NCBI RefSeq assembly: GCF_007989085.1
Contig: NZ_BJVJ01000001.1
Coordinates: 62,001 to 126,000, forward strand
Source of the DNA: Pseudonocardia sulfidoxydans NBRC 16205
GTDB taxonomy: Bacteria > Actinomycetota > Actinomycetes > Mycobacteriales > Pseudonocardiaceae
Direction: 5' to 3'
Length of the DNA stretch: 64,000 nt
The notes under the pieces are model-generated. The model searched no databases. It had not been told where the DNA came from and was given only the letters and a program-made list of their open reading frames with translations. Below are positions 8,357 through 16,871 of the stretch, one piece after another. Position numbers and translations under genes: made by a program. Position 1 is the first letter of the stretch; each line of letters opens with the position of its first letter.

Positions 8357-8775
8357 CGGCCCCTCTCTACACCGCCGAGGTCGCCGCGACCGGCGGCCGG
8401 GACGGGCACGCCCGCTCGGCGTCGGGGTCGCTCGACCTCGACCTGGCCCGGCCCGCCACCCGCGGCACCGGCAAGGGCACCGACCCGGAAGAGCTGTTCG
8501 CCGCCGGGTACGCGGCCTGCTTCCTGAGCTCGCTGCACGGCGCCGCGCGCACCGCCAAGGAGAAGATCGGCGACCCGACGGTGACCGCCGCGGTCTCGCT
8601 GCACGCCGGCGAGGACGGCCGGTACTCGATCAGCGCCGCGCTCACCGTCGACGCGCCCGACTGCCCGCAGGCGACACTGGCCGGCCTGGTCGAGCGCGCC
8701 CACCAGGTGTGCCCGTACTCGAACGCGCTGCGCGTCGGCGCGACCGTGACGCTGGACGTCCGGGGCGCGCCGTGA
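8353..8775 (+). CDS. Ohr/OsmC-family organic hydroperoxide resistance protein
   Basis: 140 aa, the normal length for Ohr. Both reactive cysteines are present: Cys56 in AAGYAACFLSS and Cys120 in HQVCPYSNA. The Ohr-type N-terminus has the GR.G.A.S..G.L...LARP pattern. The enzyme reduces organic hydroperoxides through a Cys-Cys relay, usually with lipoylated or low-molecular thiols. Being embedded and overlapping in a catabolic run, rather than paired with OhrR, suggests protection from peroxides formed by a flavin enzyme of the pathway (inference). Confidence 0.9.
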   Translation: MTAPLYTAEVAATGGRDGHARSASGSLDLDLARPATRGTGKGTDPEELFAAGYAACFLSSLHGAARTAKEKIGDPTVTAAVSLHAGEDGRYSISAALTVDAPDCPQATLAGLVERAHQVCPYSNALRVGATVTLDVRGAP

Positions 8776-8795
8776 CCGGGAAGGACAGGGGGGAC

Positions 8796-9632
8796 ATGCA
8801 CGTGTTGTCGACGGGAGGCGATCCGCCGCAGGACCCCGGCGCGACCGACGCCGGTTCCCGCTCGGGCCTCGCCCGGGCACTGGCCGTGATCGGCACGCTG
8901 TCCGAGCGGGCGCCCGAGGCGATGGGGGTCTCGGCGATCTCGCGCGAGCTGGGACTGTCCAAGACGGTCGCGCACCGCATCCTCAAGGAGCTCGTCGCGC
9001 TGGACTTCCTGGCCTTCGACGAGGTGACGAAGGGCTACCGGCTCGGCACGGGCGCGCTGCAGGTCGGGATGGCCGCGCTGCGCGGCCTCGACGTGCCACG
9101 CATCGCCCGGCCGCATCTGCAGCGGCTCGTGCAGGAGACCGGCGAGACCGCGACGCTGTCGGCCCGCCAGGGCGCGGCCCGCGTCTACATCGACCAGGTC
9201 CTGTCCCCGCACGAGATCCGGATGTCGGTCGCGCTCGGCACCGCACACGCACTGCACGCGGGCTCGTCGTCGAAGGCGATCCTCGCCGCGCTCTCCGACA
9301 CCGAGGTCGAGGAGTACCTGGAGGCGCACGCCCTCGCGGCCGTCACCGGGAACACCATCACCTCCGCCGACGCGCTGCGCGCCGATCTGCGCGCGATCCG
9401 CGAGTGCGGGTACGCCGCGAGCCGGGGGGAGCGCCAGCACGGCGCGGGCAGCGTCGCCGCCGCGGTGCTGCTCGCCGACGGCGGTGTGTTCGGCGCGGTG
9501 TCGCTGTGCGGGCCGGTCGACCGGTTCGGCCCCGACGTCGCAGCCGACTACGGCACCCGCGTCGTCGCCGCCGCGCACAAGATCAGCCTGGAGCTCGGCT
9601 GGCAGCCCGACGGCGTGGTGGACGCGCTGTGA
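8796..9632 (+). CDS. IclR-family transcriptional regulator
   Basis: 278 aa from ATG 8796, preceded by AGGGGGG; GTG 8772, overlapping the Ohr stop, would give 8 more residues. The N-terminal winged helix-turn-helix runs LARALAVIGTLSERAPEAMG, then VSAISRELGLSKTVAHRILK, and GYRLG closes the wing. The effector domain follows (ETATLSARQGAARVYIDQV, LHAGSSSKAILAAL, GYAASRGERQHGAGSVAAAV). It is the only regulator inside the 1-15491 run, so it is the likely controller of the operon and responds to a pathway acid or substrate. The ligand is unknown. Confidence 0.92.
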   Translation: MHVLSTGGDPPQDPGATDAGSRSGLARALAVIGTLSERAPEAMGVSAISRELGLSKTVAHRILKELVALDFLAFDEVTKGYRLGTGALQVGMAALRGLDVPRIARPHLQRLVQETGETATLSARQGAARVYIDQVLSPHEIRMSVALGTAHALHAGSSSKAILAALSDTEVEEYLEAHALAAVTGNTITSADALRADLRAIRECGYAASRGERQHGAGSVAAAVLLADGGVFGAVSLCGPVDRFGPDVAADYGTRVVAAAHKISLELGWQPDGVVDAL

Positions 9633-10858
9633 CCAGCTCCCCCACCGCCCCGGCCGGCCCGCTCGCCGGCGTCCGCGTCATCGACGCCTCGACCATCCTC
9701 GCCGGGCCGCTGTGCGCGCAGATCCTCGGCGACTACGGCGCCGACGTCGTCAAGATCGAGCACCCCGTCGCGGGCGACAGCATGCGCGGGCACGGCCGGT
9801 CCAAGGACGGCGTCCCGCTGTGGTGGAAGGAGATCTCCCGCAACAAGCGCACGATCGGGCTGAGCCTGTCCGACCCGGGCGGCGCGGCCGTGTTCAAGGA
9901 GCTGGTCCGCGGCGCCGACGTCGTCGTCGAGAACTTCCGGCCGGGCACGTTCGAACGCTGGGGCCTGGGCCCCGGCGTGCTGCACGAGCTCAACCCCGGC
10001 CTGGTCCTGGTGCGTGTCACCGGGTTCGGCCAGACCGGCCCCTACGCCTCGCGCGCCGGTTTCGGCACGCTCGCGGAGGCGATGAGCGGGTTCGCGCACC
10101 TCACCGGGCAGGCCGACGGGCCGCCGACCCTGCCGGCGTTCGGGCTGGCCGACAGCATCGCCGGGATCGCGGCGTCGTCGGCGGTGTCGATGGCGCTCTA
10201 CGCCCGCGACCACGGCTCCGGCGACGAGCGCGGCCGCGGCCAGGTGATCGACATGAGCCTGCTCGCCCCGATCCTGACCGCGGTCGGGCCCGGGCCGACG
10301 GTGTACGACCAGCTCGGCGAGATCGGCATGCGCAACGGCAACCGTTCGGCCAACAACGCGCCGCGCAACACCTACCGCACCAAGGACGACCGCTGGGTCG
10401 CGGTGTCGACGAGCGCGCAGAAGGTCGCCGAGCGCGTCATGGAGCTCGTCGGGCACCCCGAGGTGATCGACGAGCCCTGGTTCGCCACGGGTGCCCAGCG
10501 CGCCGAGCACGCCGACCTGCTCGACAGCTACGTCGGCGACTGGATCGCCGCGCGCACCCGCGACGAGGTGTCGGAGGCGTTCGCCGCCGCCGGTGCCGCC
10601 GTCGCCCCGATCTACGACGCGAGCGACATCGTCGCCGACCCGCACGTGCGGGGAACGAAGATGATCACGACCGTCGAGGACCCGGACCTCGGGCCGATCG
10701 CCATGCACGACGTGATGTGGCGGATGTCGCGCACCCCCGGGTCGATCCGGTTCACCGGGCGCCCACCGGGTGCCGACACCGACGAGCTGCTCGTCGGCGA
10801 GCTGGGCATGGACCCGGACGCCGTCGCAGAGCTGCGGGAGCGCGGCGTCGTCGCCTGA
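9629..10858 (+). CDS. Class III (CaiB/BaiF) CoA-transferase
   Basis: 409 aa, the usual family length, starting at GTG 9629 inside the IclR stop. Family features are GVRVIDASTILAGPLCAQILGDYGADVVKIEHP at the N-terminus, NKRTIGLSLSDP, VVVENFRPGTFERWGLG, the ADGPPT segment around Asp163 that lies in the active-site region, and DSIAGIAASSAVSMALYARD. It transfers CoA between an acyl-CoA and a carboxylic acid without ATP. With the MmgE/PrpD and CitE-like genes downstream this resembles dicarboxylate routes (itaconate/citramalate style): activate, hydrate, cleave. The actual acid is not identifiable. Confidence 0.93.
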   Translation: MTSSPTAPAGPLAGVRVIDASTILAGPLCAQILGDYGADVVKIEHPVAGDSMRGHGRSKDGVPLWWKEISRNKRTIGLSLSDPGGAAVFKELVRGADVVVENFRPGTFERWGLGPGVLHELNPGLVLVRVTGFGQTGPYASRAGFGTLAEAMSGFAHLTGQADGPPTLPAFGLADSIAGIAASSAVSMALYARDHGSGDERGRGQVIDMSLLAPILTAVGPGPTVYDQLGEIGMRNGNRSANNAPRNTYRTKDDRWVAVSTSAQKVAERVMELVGHPEVIDEPWFATGAQRAEHADLLDSYVGDWIAARTRDEVSEAFAAAGAAVAPIYDASDIVADPHVRGTKMITTVEDPDLGPIAMHDVMWRMSRTPGSIRFTGRPPGADTDELLVGELGMDPDAVAELRERGVVA

Positions 10859-10887
10859 CGACGCCTCCCGCGAGACGGAGAGGACGC

Positions 10888-11730
10888 ATGACCCCCACGA
10901 CGACAGAGCGGGCCGACCCGCTCCTGGCCGCCCTCGCCGGCGGCGTGACGGTCCACGACCTGGGCCGCCCGCTGACCATCGGCATGCCGCAGTCGCCGAA
11001 CCACCCGCCGTACTGGCACACGCTCCCGCGCCGCCACGGCGACCGGGTGCGCAGCGACGGCGCCTCGGCGGCCAACGACATGATCACGATGGGCACGCAC
11101 GTCGGCACCCACATCGACGCGTTCTCCCACGTCTCCCAGGACGGCCGCCTCCACGACGGGTCCGACGCGCACGAGGCCGGCATCGGCGGCCGCTACGCCG
11201 ACCTCGGAGCGCACACCATCGCGCCGATCGTGCGCCGCGGGATCCTCCTCGACGTCCCCACCACCCTCGGCGTGGCGCACTGCGCCGACGGCTACGAGAT
11301 CACCCGCGACGACCTCGACGCGACCGTGCAGCGCCAGGGCACCGTGCCCGCCGAGGGCGACGTCGTCCTGGTCCGCAGCGGCTGGGGACGGCACTTCACC
11401 GACCCCGACCCGAAGGTCTACGTCGGCCACGACTCCGGTGTCCCCGGGGTGTCGGAGGCCGGAGCGCAGTGGCTGGCCGAGCGCCGGCTGCACGCCGCGG
11501 GTGCCGACACCATCGCCTTCGAGCGGCTCGCCCCCGGCGCCGGCCACGCGGTGCTGCCGGCGCACCGGGTGCTGCTCGTCGAGGCGGGCATCTACATCAT
11601 CGAGGCGATGGCGCTCGACGACCTCGCCGCCGCCGGCGTCCACGAGTTCCTGTTCGTGCTCAGCCCGCTGGCCCTGTTCGGCGCCACCGGTTCCCCGGTC
11701 CGGCCACTGGCGGTGGTCAGCGGTGGCTGA
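10888..11730 (+). CDS. Cyclase-family (kynurenine formamidase-like) metal hydrolase
   Basis: 280 aa, ATG after GAGAGGA. The signature HVGTHIDAFSH at residues 71-81 gives the metal-binding HxGTHxDxxxH motif of the cyclase/KynB/isatin hydrolase group. DLGRPLTIGMPQSP at the N-terminus and the late PLALFGATGSPVRPLAVV are also typical. Members hydrolyse N-formyl or cyclic amide bonds with Mn or Zn. Beside the dihydropyrimidinase-like gene it supports a role in opening an N-containing ring or amide. It is separated by 29 bp from the CoA-transferase and overlaps the next gene by 8 bp. Confidence 0.87.
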   Translation: MTPTTTERADPLLAALAGGVTVHDLGRPLTIGMPQSPNHPPYWHTLPRRHGDRVRSDGASAANDMITMGTHVGTHIDAFSHVSQDGRLHDGSDAHEAGIGGRYADLGAHTIAPIVRRGILLDVPTTLGVAHCADGYEITRDDLDATVQRQGTVPAEGDVVLVRSGWGRHFTDPDPKVYVGHDSGVPGVSEAGAQWLAERRLHAAGADTIAFERLAPGAGHAVLPAHRVLLVEAGIYIIEAMALDDLAAAGVHEFLFVLSPLALFGATGSPVRPLAVVSGG

Positions 11731-13165
11731 GCGCACGCTGTCCGAACACCTCGCGGCCTTCGCCGCGAAGTCCACCCAGAGCCCGCTTCCCGACGACGTC
11801 ACCACGAGCGTCGGTCGTCGCGTGCTCGACGTCCTCGGGCTCTGCGTCGCCGCGCTCGACCTGCCGACGAGCCGCGCCGCCCTCGAGCACGTCGCCGAGC
11901 AGGGCGGTGCACCGCAGGCCCACGCCGTCGGGCTGCGCGCCGCGGTGCCCGCCGCGTGGGCGGCGTTCGCCAACGGCGTCACCGCGCACTCGCTGGACTA
12001 CGACGACACCCACCTGCCGTCGGTGCTGCACCCCAGCGCCGCCGTGGTGCCGGCCGCGCTCGCCGCGGCCGAGTACGCGGGCGCGTCCGGCGCCCGGACC
12101 GTCGAGGCCGTCGCGGTCGGGCTGGAGATCACCGTCCGGCTCGGCATGGCCGGCTACGACGAGGCGCTCGGCAACTCGGTGTTCTTCGAACACGGCCAGC
12201 ACGCGACGTCGATCTGCGGGGCGATGGGCGGGGCCGCCGCGGCCGCGCTCCTGCTCGACCTCGGCGAGGACGGTGTGCGCGACGCGCTCGGCATCACCGC
12301 GTCGATGGCGGCCGGGGTCATCGAGGCCAACCGCACGGGCGGCACCGTGAAGCGGCTGCACTGCGGCTGGGCGGCGCACTCGGCCGTCACCGCCGCGCAG
12401 CTGGTCCGCCGCGGGTTCACCGGCCCGCCCACGGTCCTGGAGGGCCGGTTCGGGTTCTTCGAGGCGTTCCTGCGCGGCGAGGCCGACCACCGCGCCATCA
12501 CCGACGGCCTCGGCGACGAGTGGGCGGTGCCGGGCATCTTCTTCAAGCCCTACCCCGCCAACCACTTCACCCACACTGCCGTCGACGCCGCCGCCCGGCT
12601 GCGCGAGCGGGGCGTCCGCCCGCAGGACGTCACGGCCGCGGTGCTCGGCGTGCCGGGTGCGGTGATCCGCACCATCGGCGAGCCGATCGAGACCAAGCGG
12701 GCGCCCGTCACCGGGTACCAGGCCCAGTTCTCCGGCCCCTACGCCGTGGCCGTCGGCCTGTTCGGCGGCGGCGGGCTCGGCGCGGCGCTCGGCGACTACA
12801 CCGACGCGCTCGCCGCCGACCCCGACCGGCGGGCGCTGATGTCGAAGGTCGACGTCATCGCCGACGAGCGGTGCGACGCCGTGTTCCCCCACCAGTTCCC
12901 GGCGGTCCTGCGCGTCACCACCGCCGACGGGACGGAGTGGACCGAGGAGGTGCTCACCAACCGCGGCGGCCCCGACCGGCCGCTGACCGACGACGAGCAC
13001 GCCCGCAAGTTCCGCGACAACCTCGCGGTGACGCTGCCCGCCGACGTGGCCTCCGCCGTCGCCGACGAGGTCACCGACACCGTGCTGGGCCTGGCCGGCT
13101 CCGACGACGCCGCGGTCGTCGGGCGCCTGCTGGCCCGGCTCACCCCCACCTCGACCGAGGAGTAG
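11723..13165 (+). CDS. MmgE/PrpD-family protein
   Basis: 480 aa, GTG start within the preceding gene. The family pattern is clear: an N-terminal helical domain with VLDVLGLCVAALD, GLRAAVPAAWAAFANGVTAHSLDYDDTH, HPSAAVVPAALAAAEYAG, GITASMAAGVIEANRTGGTVKRLHCGWAAHS, and KPYPANHFTHTAVDAA. Members include 2-methylcitrate dehydratase and cis-aconitate decarboxylase; many are annotated only by family. It probably dehydrates, hydrates or decarboxylates a branched di- or tricarboxylate intermediate between the CoA-transferase and the CitE-like lyase. That ordering is inference. Confidence 0.9.
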   Translation: MAERTLSEHLAAFAAKSTQSPLPDDVTTSVGRRVLDVLGLCVAALDLPTSRAALEHVAEQGGAPQAHAVGLRAAVPAAWAAFANGVTAHSLDYDDTHLPSVLHPSAAVVPAALAAAEYAGASGARTVEAVAVGLEITVRLGMAGYDEALGNSVFFEHGQHATSICGAMGGAAAAALLLDLGEDGVRDALGITASMAAGVIEANRTGGTVKRLHCGWAAHSAVTAAQLVRRGFTGPPTVLEGRFGFFEAFLRGEADHRAITDGLGDEWAVPGIFFKPYPANHFTHTAVDAAARLRERGVRPQDVTAAVLGVPGAVIRTIGEPIETKRAPVTGYQAQFSGPYAVAVGLFGGGGLGAALGDYTDALAADPDRRALMSKVDVIADERCDAVFPHQFPAVLRVTTADGTEWTEEVLTNRGGPDRPLTDDEHARKFRDNLAVTLPADVASAVADEVTDTVLGLAGSDDAAVVGRLLARLTPTSTEE

Positions 13166-13168
13166 CAC

Positions 13169-14635
13169 GTGGCTCTCGACCTGCTCATCACCAACGCCGC
13201 CGTCGCCGGTCACGACCGGCCCGAGCCCGACCGTCTCGACATCGGCGTGTCCGACGGGAAGATCGTCCGCCTCGAGCCGGGCATCCCGGTCGAGGACGCG
13301 ACCGTGGTCGTCGACGCCGCCGGCAAGCTGGCCTTCCCGGGCGTCGTCGACGCCCACCAGCACTGGGGCATCTACAACCCGCTGTCCGAGGACACCTCCA
13401 TCGAGAGCCGCGCGTGCGCGCAAGGCGGGGTCACCACCGCACTGAACTACATGCGCACCGGGCAGTACTACCTGAACAAGGGCGGCCCCTACCGCGACTT
13501 CTTCCCCGAGGTCCTCGACGCCTCGGCCGGGCGCGCGCTCGTCGACTACGCCTTCCATCTCGCCCCGATGATGCGCGAGCACATCGACGAGATCCCGCGC
13601 CTGATCGAGGAGTTCGGCGTCACCTCGTTCAAGATCTTCATGTTCTACGGCGGGCACGGCCTGCACGGGCGCTCGAACGACCAGAGCTCGTTCCTCATGA
13701 CCCCCGAGGGCGAGCGCTACGACATCGCCCACTTCGAGTTCGTCATGCGCGGCATCCAGGCCGCCCGCGAGCGGTTCCCGGACCTCGCCGAGGAGATCTC
13801 GCTCGGCCTGCACTGCGAGACCGCCGAGATCATGACGGCGTACCAGAAGATCGTCGAGGCCGACGACTCGCTGACCGGGCTGCGCGCCTACTCGGCGTCG
13901 CGCCCGCCGCACTCCGAGGGCCTCGCCGTCTCCATCGCCTCGTACCTGGCGCACGAGACCGGACTGCCCAAGATCAACCTGCTGCACCTGAGCTCGGCCA
14001 AGGCCGTCGACGCCGCGCTGCGCATGGCAGGGGCCTTCCCGCACATCGACTTCCGCCGCGAGGTGACGATCGGGCACCTGCTCGCCGACGTCGACACCGC
14101 GTCGGGCCTGGGCGCCAAGGTGAACCCGCCGATCCGCCCCCGCGAGGACGTCGAGGCGCTGTGGACGCACCTGCTCGCCGGTGAGCTCGACTGGGTCGTC
14201 TCCGACCACGCCTGCTGCCGCGACGAGATGAAGTTCGGCGACCCGCGCGACGACGTGTTCGTCGCCAAGTCCGGGTTCGGCGGCGCCGAGTACCTGCTCG
14301 CCGGCCTGTACTCCGAGGGCACGAAGCGCGGGCTGTCGACCCAGCGGATGGCCGAGCTGACCGCGTGGAACCCCGCGCAGCGATTCGGGCTGCGCACCAA
14401 GGGCGCCATCGCCGTCGGCTTCGACGCCGACGTCGCCCTGCTCGACCCGGACGTCCACTGGACCGTCCGCGCCGCCGACTCCGAGTCCGCGCAGGAGTAC
14501 ACGCCGTTCGAGGGTTTCGAGCTCGACGCCGTCGTCACCGACACGTTCGTGCGCGGGCACCAGGTGCTCGCCGACCGCAAGGTCGTCGGCGAACCCGTCG
14601 GCGGCTACCTGCACCGTCCGACCGGCCGGAGCTGA
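13169..14635 (+). CDS. Dihydropyrimidinase/hydantoinase-like amidohydrolase
   Basis: 488 aa, GTG start. All metal ligands of the dihydropyrimidinase/dihydroorotase branch are visible: DAHQH (His63, His65), the Lys expected to be carbamylated in SFKIFM (Lys155), His215 in LHCET, His273 in HLSS, and Asp346 in SDHA. The start LLITNAAV and the end AVGFDADVALLDP are family-typical. It should hydrolyse a cyclic amide, imide or ureide using a binuclear metal centre. This is the strongest evidence that the operon's substrate contains a cyclic amide or a similar C-N ring bond. Intergenic spacing is 3-4 bp on both sides. Confidence 0.9.
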   Translation: MALDLLITNAAVAGHDRPEPDRLDIGVSDGKIVRLEPGIPVEDATVVVDAAGKLAFPGVVDAHQHWGIYNPLSEDTSIESRACAQGGVTTALNYMRTGQYYLNKGGPYRDFFPEVLDASAGRALVDYAFHLAPMMREHIDEIPRLIEEFGVTSFKIFMFYGGHGLHGRSNDQSSFLMTPEGERYDIAHFEFVMRGIQAARERFPDLAEEISLGLHCETAEIMTAYQKIVEADDSLTGLRAYSASRPPHSEGLAVSIASYLAHETGLPKINLLHLSSAKAVDAALRMAGAFPHIDFRREVTIGHLLADVDTASGLGAKVNPPIRPREDVEALWTHLLAGELDWVVSDHACCRDEMKFGDPRDDVFVAKSGFGGAEYLLAGLYSEGTKRGLSTQRMAELTAWNPAQRFGLRTKGAIAVGFDADVALLDPDVHWTVRAADSESAQEYTPFEGFELDAVVTDTFVRGHQVLADRKVVGEPVGGYLHRPTGRS

Positions 14636-14639
14636 GCCG

Positions 14640-15491
14640 GTGCGTCCGCGCAGCTACCTCTACGTGCCGGGCGACCGCGGCGAGCGCTTCGCCCGCGCCG
14701 GCGAGCGCGGCGCGGACGCACTGGTGTTCGACCTGGAGGACGCCGTCGCCCCGCCGGCCAAGGACGCCGCCCGGGCCGCCGTCGCCGCGCACCTGCGGGC
14801 GGCACCGGCCGGCGACGGCCCCGAGCGCTGGGTGCGGGTGAACGCCGACCGGCTCGCCGACGACGTCGCCGCTGTCACCGGCGTCGCACTGGCGGGCATC
14901 CTGCTCCCCAAGGCGACGCCGGAGTCGTTGCGCCGCACCGACTCCCTGCTCCTCGACGCGGAACGGGCCGCCGGCGTGCAGTCCGGGTCCGTGGCGGTCG
15001 TGCCGGTCGTCGAGACGGCGGCCGGGCTCCTCGAGGTCGCCGCGCTGTCCCGCGGGCCCCGCGTGCAGCGGCTCGCGATCGGCGAGGCCGACCTGGCCGC
15101 CGACCTCGGGCTGGTGCCCGGGCCCGACCGCGCCGAGCTGGCGCCGCACCGGGCGGCGATCGTCGTCGCCTCGGCGGCGGCAGGGCTCGTCGCGCCCGTC
15201 GCGCCCGTCGAGACCGACCTGACCGCCACCGACGACGACCTCGCGGCGAGCACCGCCGCGCTGCTGCGGCAGGGGTTCCGGGCCCGGACCGCCGTGCACC
15301 CCAAGCAGGTCCCGGTGATCAACGCCGCGTTCACGCCGACCGCCGACGAGCTCGACCGGGCGCGGGCGGTCGTGGACACCCTCGACGCCGCCGGGTCCGG
15401 CATCGCGATCGACCCGCGGACCGGCCGCATGCTCGACGAGGCCGTCGTGCGCTCCGCGCGCGACGTGCTCGCGCGCGCCGGATCCGGGTAG
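14640..15491 (+). CDS. HpcH/HpaI aldolase, CitE-like acyl-CoA lyase
   Basis: 283 aa, GTG start 4 bp after the amidohydrolase stop. N-terminus RSYLYVPGDRGERFARA, DALVFDLEDAVAPPAKDAAR with the metal-binding acidic residues, VVETAAGLLEVAAL and LAIGEADLAADLG are characteristic of CitE-type lyases (citramalyl-CoA, malyl-CoA, methylmalyl-CoA lyases). It would cleave a beta-hydroxyacyl-CoA to acetyl- or propionyl-CoA plus a 2-oxo acid, closing the pathway. It is the last gene of the run; a short hairpin follows. Confidence 0.9.
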   Translation: MRPRSYLYVPGDRGERFARAGERGADALVFDLEDAVAPPAKDAARAAVAAHLRAAPAGDGPERWVRVNADRLADDVAAVTGVALAGILLPKATPESLRRTDSLLLDAERAAGVQSGSVAVVPVVETAAGLLEVAALSRGPRVQRLAIGEADLAADLGLVPGPDRAELAPHRAAIVVASAAAGLVAPVAPVETDLTATDDDLAASTAALLRQGFRARTAVHPKQVPVINAAFTPTADELDRARAVVDTLDAAGSGIAIDPRTGRMLDEAVVRSARDVLARAGSG

Positions 15492-15502
15492 CCTGCGTCA
15501 CA

Positions 15503-15521
15503 GGGCGTCCTGCCGACGCCC
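15503..15521 (+). terminator. Short GC hairpin after the long operon
   Basis: GGGCGTC (15503-15509) and GACGCCC (15515-15521) form a 7-bp stem with a 5-nt loop, 11 bp after the CitE-like stop. There is no U tract, so termination strength is uncertain. Confidence 0.45.
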
Positions 15522-15541
15522 GCTCCCCGGGGTGAAGAAGC

Positions 15542-15563
15542 CGCCTCCTCTCCCACGGAGGCG
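15542..15563 (+). promoter_or_regulatory. Hairpin covering the ribosome binding site of the STAS gene
   Basis: CGCCTCC (15542-15548) pairs perfectly with GGAGGCG (15557-15563) across an 8-nt loop. The 3' arm contains the GGAGG Shine-Dalgarno sequence 4 bp before ATG 15568. If it forms in the mRNA it would hide the ribosome binding site and lower or gate translation. Confidence 0.5.
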
Positions 15564-15567
15564 CTGA

Positions 15568-15942
15568 ATGACGCTCGCGCACAACGCGTTCCTGGCAATC
15601 GAGTCGCCCGCCCCGGCGGTGCACCTCGTCCGCGTGACCGGCGACCTCGACACCGCCACCGCGAACCGGGTGCTGCGCCTCGTCGACGCCCGGTGCCGGC
15701 TCGTCGCCGCCGGCAGCTGCGTGACACGGCACGTGCTCGTCGACCTGTCCGGTGTGACGTCGGTGGCCCCCGGCTCGGTCACGGTCCTCGACCGGGCCCG
15801 GGAGGTCGCGCAGGCGCACGGTCTGACGGTCGACCTCGTCGGCACGTCCAAGCACACAGTCGCCCTCAGCGGCCGCGACCGGCACCTGCTGCTGCGGTTC
15901 CGCACGTTCCCGGCGGTCGGCGTGGCGCTCGACTCCCTGTGA
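15568..15942 (+). CDS. STAS-domain protein (anti-sigma factor antagonist-like)
   Basis: 124 aa, ATG after GGAGG. A single STAS fold: VHLVRVTGDLDTATANRVL (strand-helix), VLVDLSGVTSVAPGSVTVLDRARE and LTVDLVGTSKHTVALSGRD. In SpoIIAA-type antagonists the phosphorylated serine sits in a D-S-S-G-L context. Here the corresponding loop reads VAPGSV, so only one Ser remains and the motif is atypical. It may bind an anti-sigma kinase of the RsbW type encoded elsewhere. It stands alone, with no kinase beside it. Confidence 0.8.
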   Translation: MTLAHNAFLAIESPAPAVHLVRVTGDLDTATANRVLRLVDARCRLVAAGSCVTRHVLVDLSGVTSVAPGSVTVLDRAREVAQAHGLTVDLVGTSKHTVALSGRDRHLLLRFRTFPAVGVALDSL

Positions 15943-15969
15943 GGTTCGGGTGGCGGGTCCCCTGACCCG

Positions 15970-16509
15970 TCACGCGCGGGGCGCCCACACCGTCAGGTCC
16001 TGCCAGGTCACCCGGGTGCCCCGCCGCATCTCCCCCGGCCCGCCCTGGGCCGGGTGGCCGAGGCAGACGAGGAACTCCGGCGTCCAGCCCGCGGGGACGT
16101 CGAGCACCACGCCGGCCGCGGCCCGGCTGAACGACGTGACCGGTCCGCCACCGACGCCCAGCGCGTGGGCGGCGAGCAGCACCGTCGCGGCCGCGGTACC
16201 GACGTCGACCGACAGGCTGTGCGCGTCGCGGGCGAACCCGTAGTCGACGGCCAGGTCGCGGTCGACGCAGATCGCGACGACGGCCACCGGCCGCTGCAGC
16301 ATGCCCGGCGACACCATGCGCAGCGCCCGCAACGTGCCCGGATCGTCGCTGGCGACGAACCGTTGCAGGTGCCGGTTGCCGGCCGTCGGCGCCCACCGGG
16401 CGGCGTCGAGGATCTCCTCGAGCGTCGCGCGCGGCAACGGTTCGTCGGTCATCGCGCGGACGACGCGGCGGCTGCGGATCGCCGCGAGCACCGGGTTCGC
16501 GTCGTTCAC
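15970..16509 (-). CDS. Nitroreductase-family FMN oxidoreductase
   Basis: 179 aa, GTG start at 16509 overlapping the DUF6092-like stop. The N-terminus IRSRRVVRAMTDEPLPRATLEEILDAARWAPTAGN is the FMN-phosphate-binding start of nitroreductase-fold enzymes (R-R-S/V..F/A pattern). LGVGGGPVTSF and the late FLVCLGHPAQGGPG are also typical. It likely uses NAD(P)H to reduce nitro, quinone or unsaturated compounds. It forms a two-gene unit with the gene upstream. The substrate cannot be told. Confidence 0.85.
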   Translation of the reverse strand: MNDANPVLAAIRSRRVVRAMTDEPLPRATLEEILDAARWAPTAGNRHLQRFVASDDPGTLRALRMVSPGMLQRPVAVVAICVDRDLAVDYGFARDAHSLSVDVGTAAATVLLAAHALGVGGGPVTSFSRAAAGVVLDVPAGWTPEFLVCLGHPAQGGPGEMRRGTRVTWQDLTVWAPRA

Positions 16510-16871
16510 GACGAGCGGCCCGGCACGTAGCGGGCCGCGAGCACCGAACCCAGCTCGGCGCAGAGGGCGTCGAGACGGGCGAGGTACTCCTCGCGACCCT
16601 CCCGCGGGACGGCGAGCTCGGGCATCGGGTCGACGTGGTCGCGGGCGAACGCCGCCGTCGGCTCCGAGGCCCTCGACGCGAGCCGGTCCGCGACCTTGCG
16701 GGCGGCCGTGAGCAGCCGCATCGGGCCGTACTCGGCGGCCTCGTCGACCTGGGTGCGGGCAGCGGTGACCAGGTAGGCGAGGACCTCCAGCGCGTCGTCC
16801 TCGTCGAGCACCCACACGGGTCCGGTCACCGGTCCACCCTGCCCCACCCCGACCGCCGGGACATCCACCAT
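16506..16871 (-). CDS. DUF6092-like small protein
   Basis: 121 aa from ATG 16871; an internal GTG would remove about the first 14 residues and is equally possible. The core DDALEVLAYLVTAARTQVDEAAEYGPMRLLTAARKVADRL is the pattern I associate with actinobacterial DUF6092 proteins (AYLV.SAR...E...YGP.RL...A). It has no membrane segment and no known catalytic motif. It overlaps the nitroreductase gene by 4 bp, suggesting a functional partnership, but no role is established. Confidence 0.7.
   Translation of the reverse strand: MVDVPAVGVGQGGPVTGPVWVLDEDDALEVLAYLVTAARTQVDEAAEYGPMRLLTAARKVADRLASRASEPTAAFARDHVDPMPELAVPREGREEYLARLDALCAELGSVLAARYVPGRSS

Noticed and set aside
11717-14614. Long minus-strand open frame opposite the PrpD and amidohydrolase genes
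   Set aside because: Same reason: no domain, repetitive charged composition, and the plus strand encodes well-conserved enzymes.
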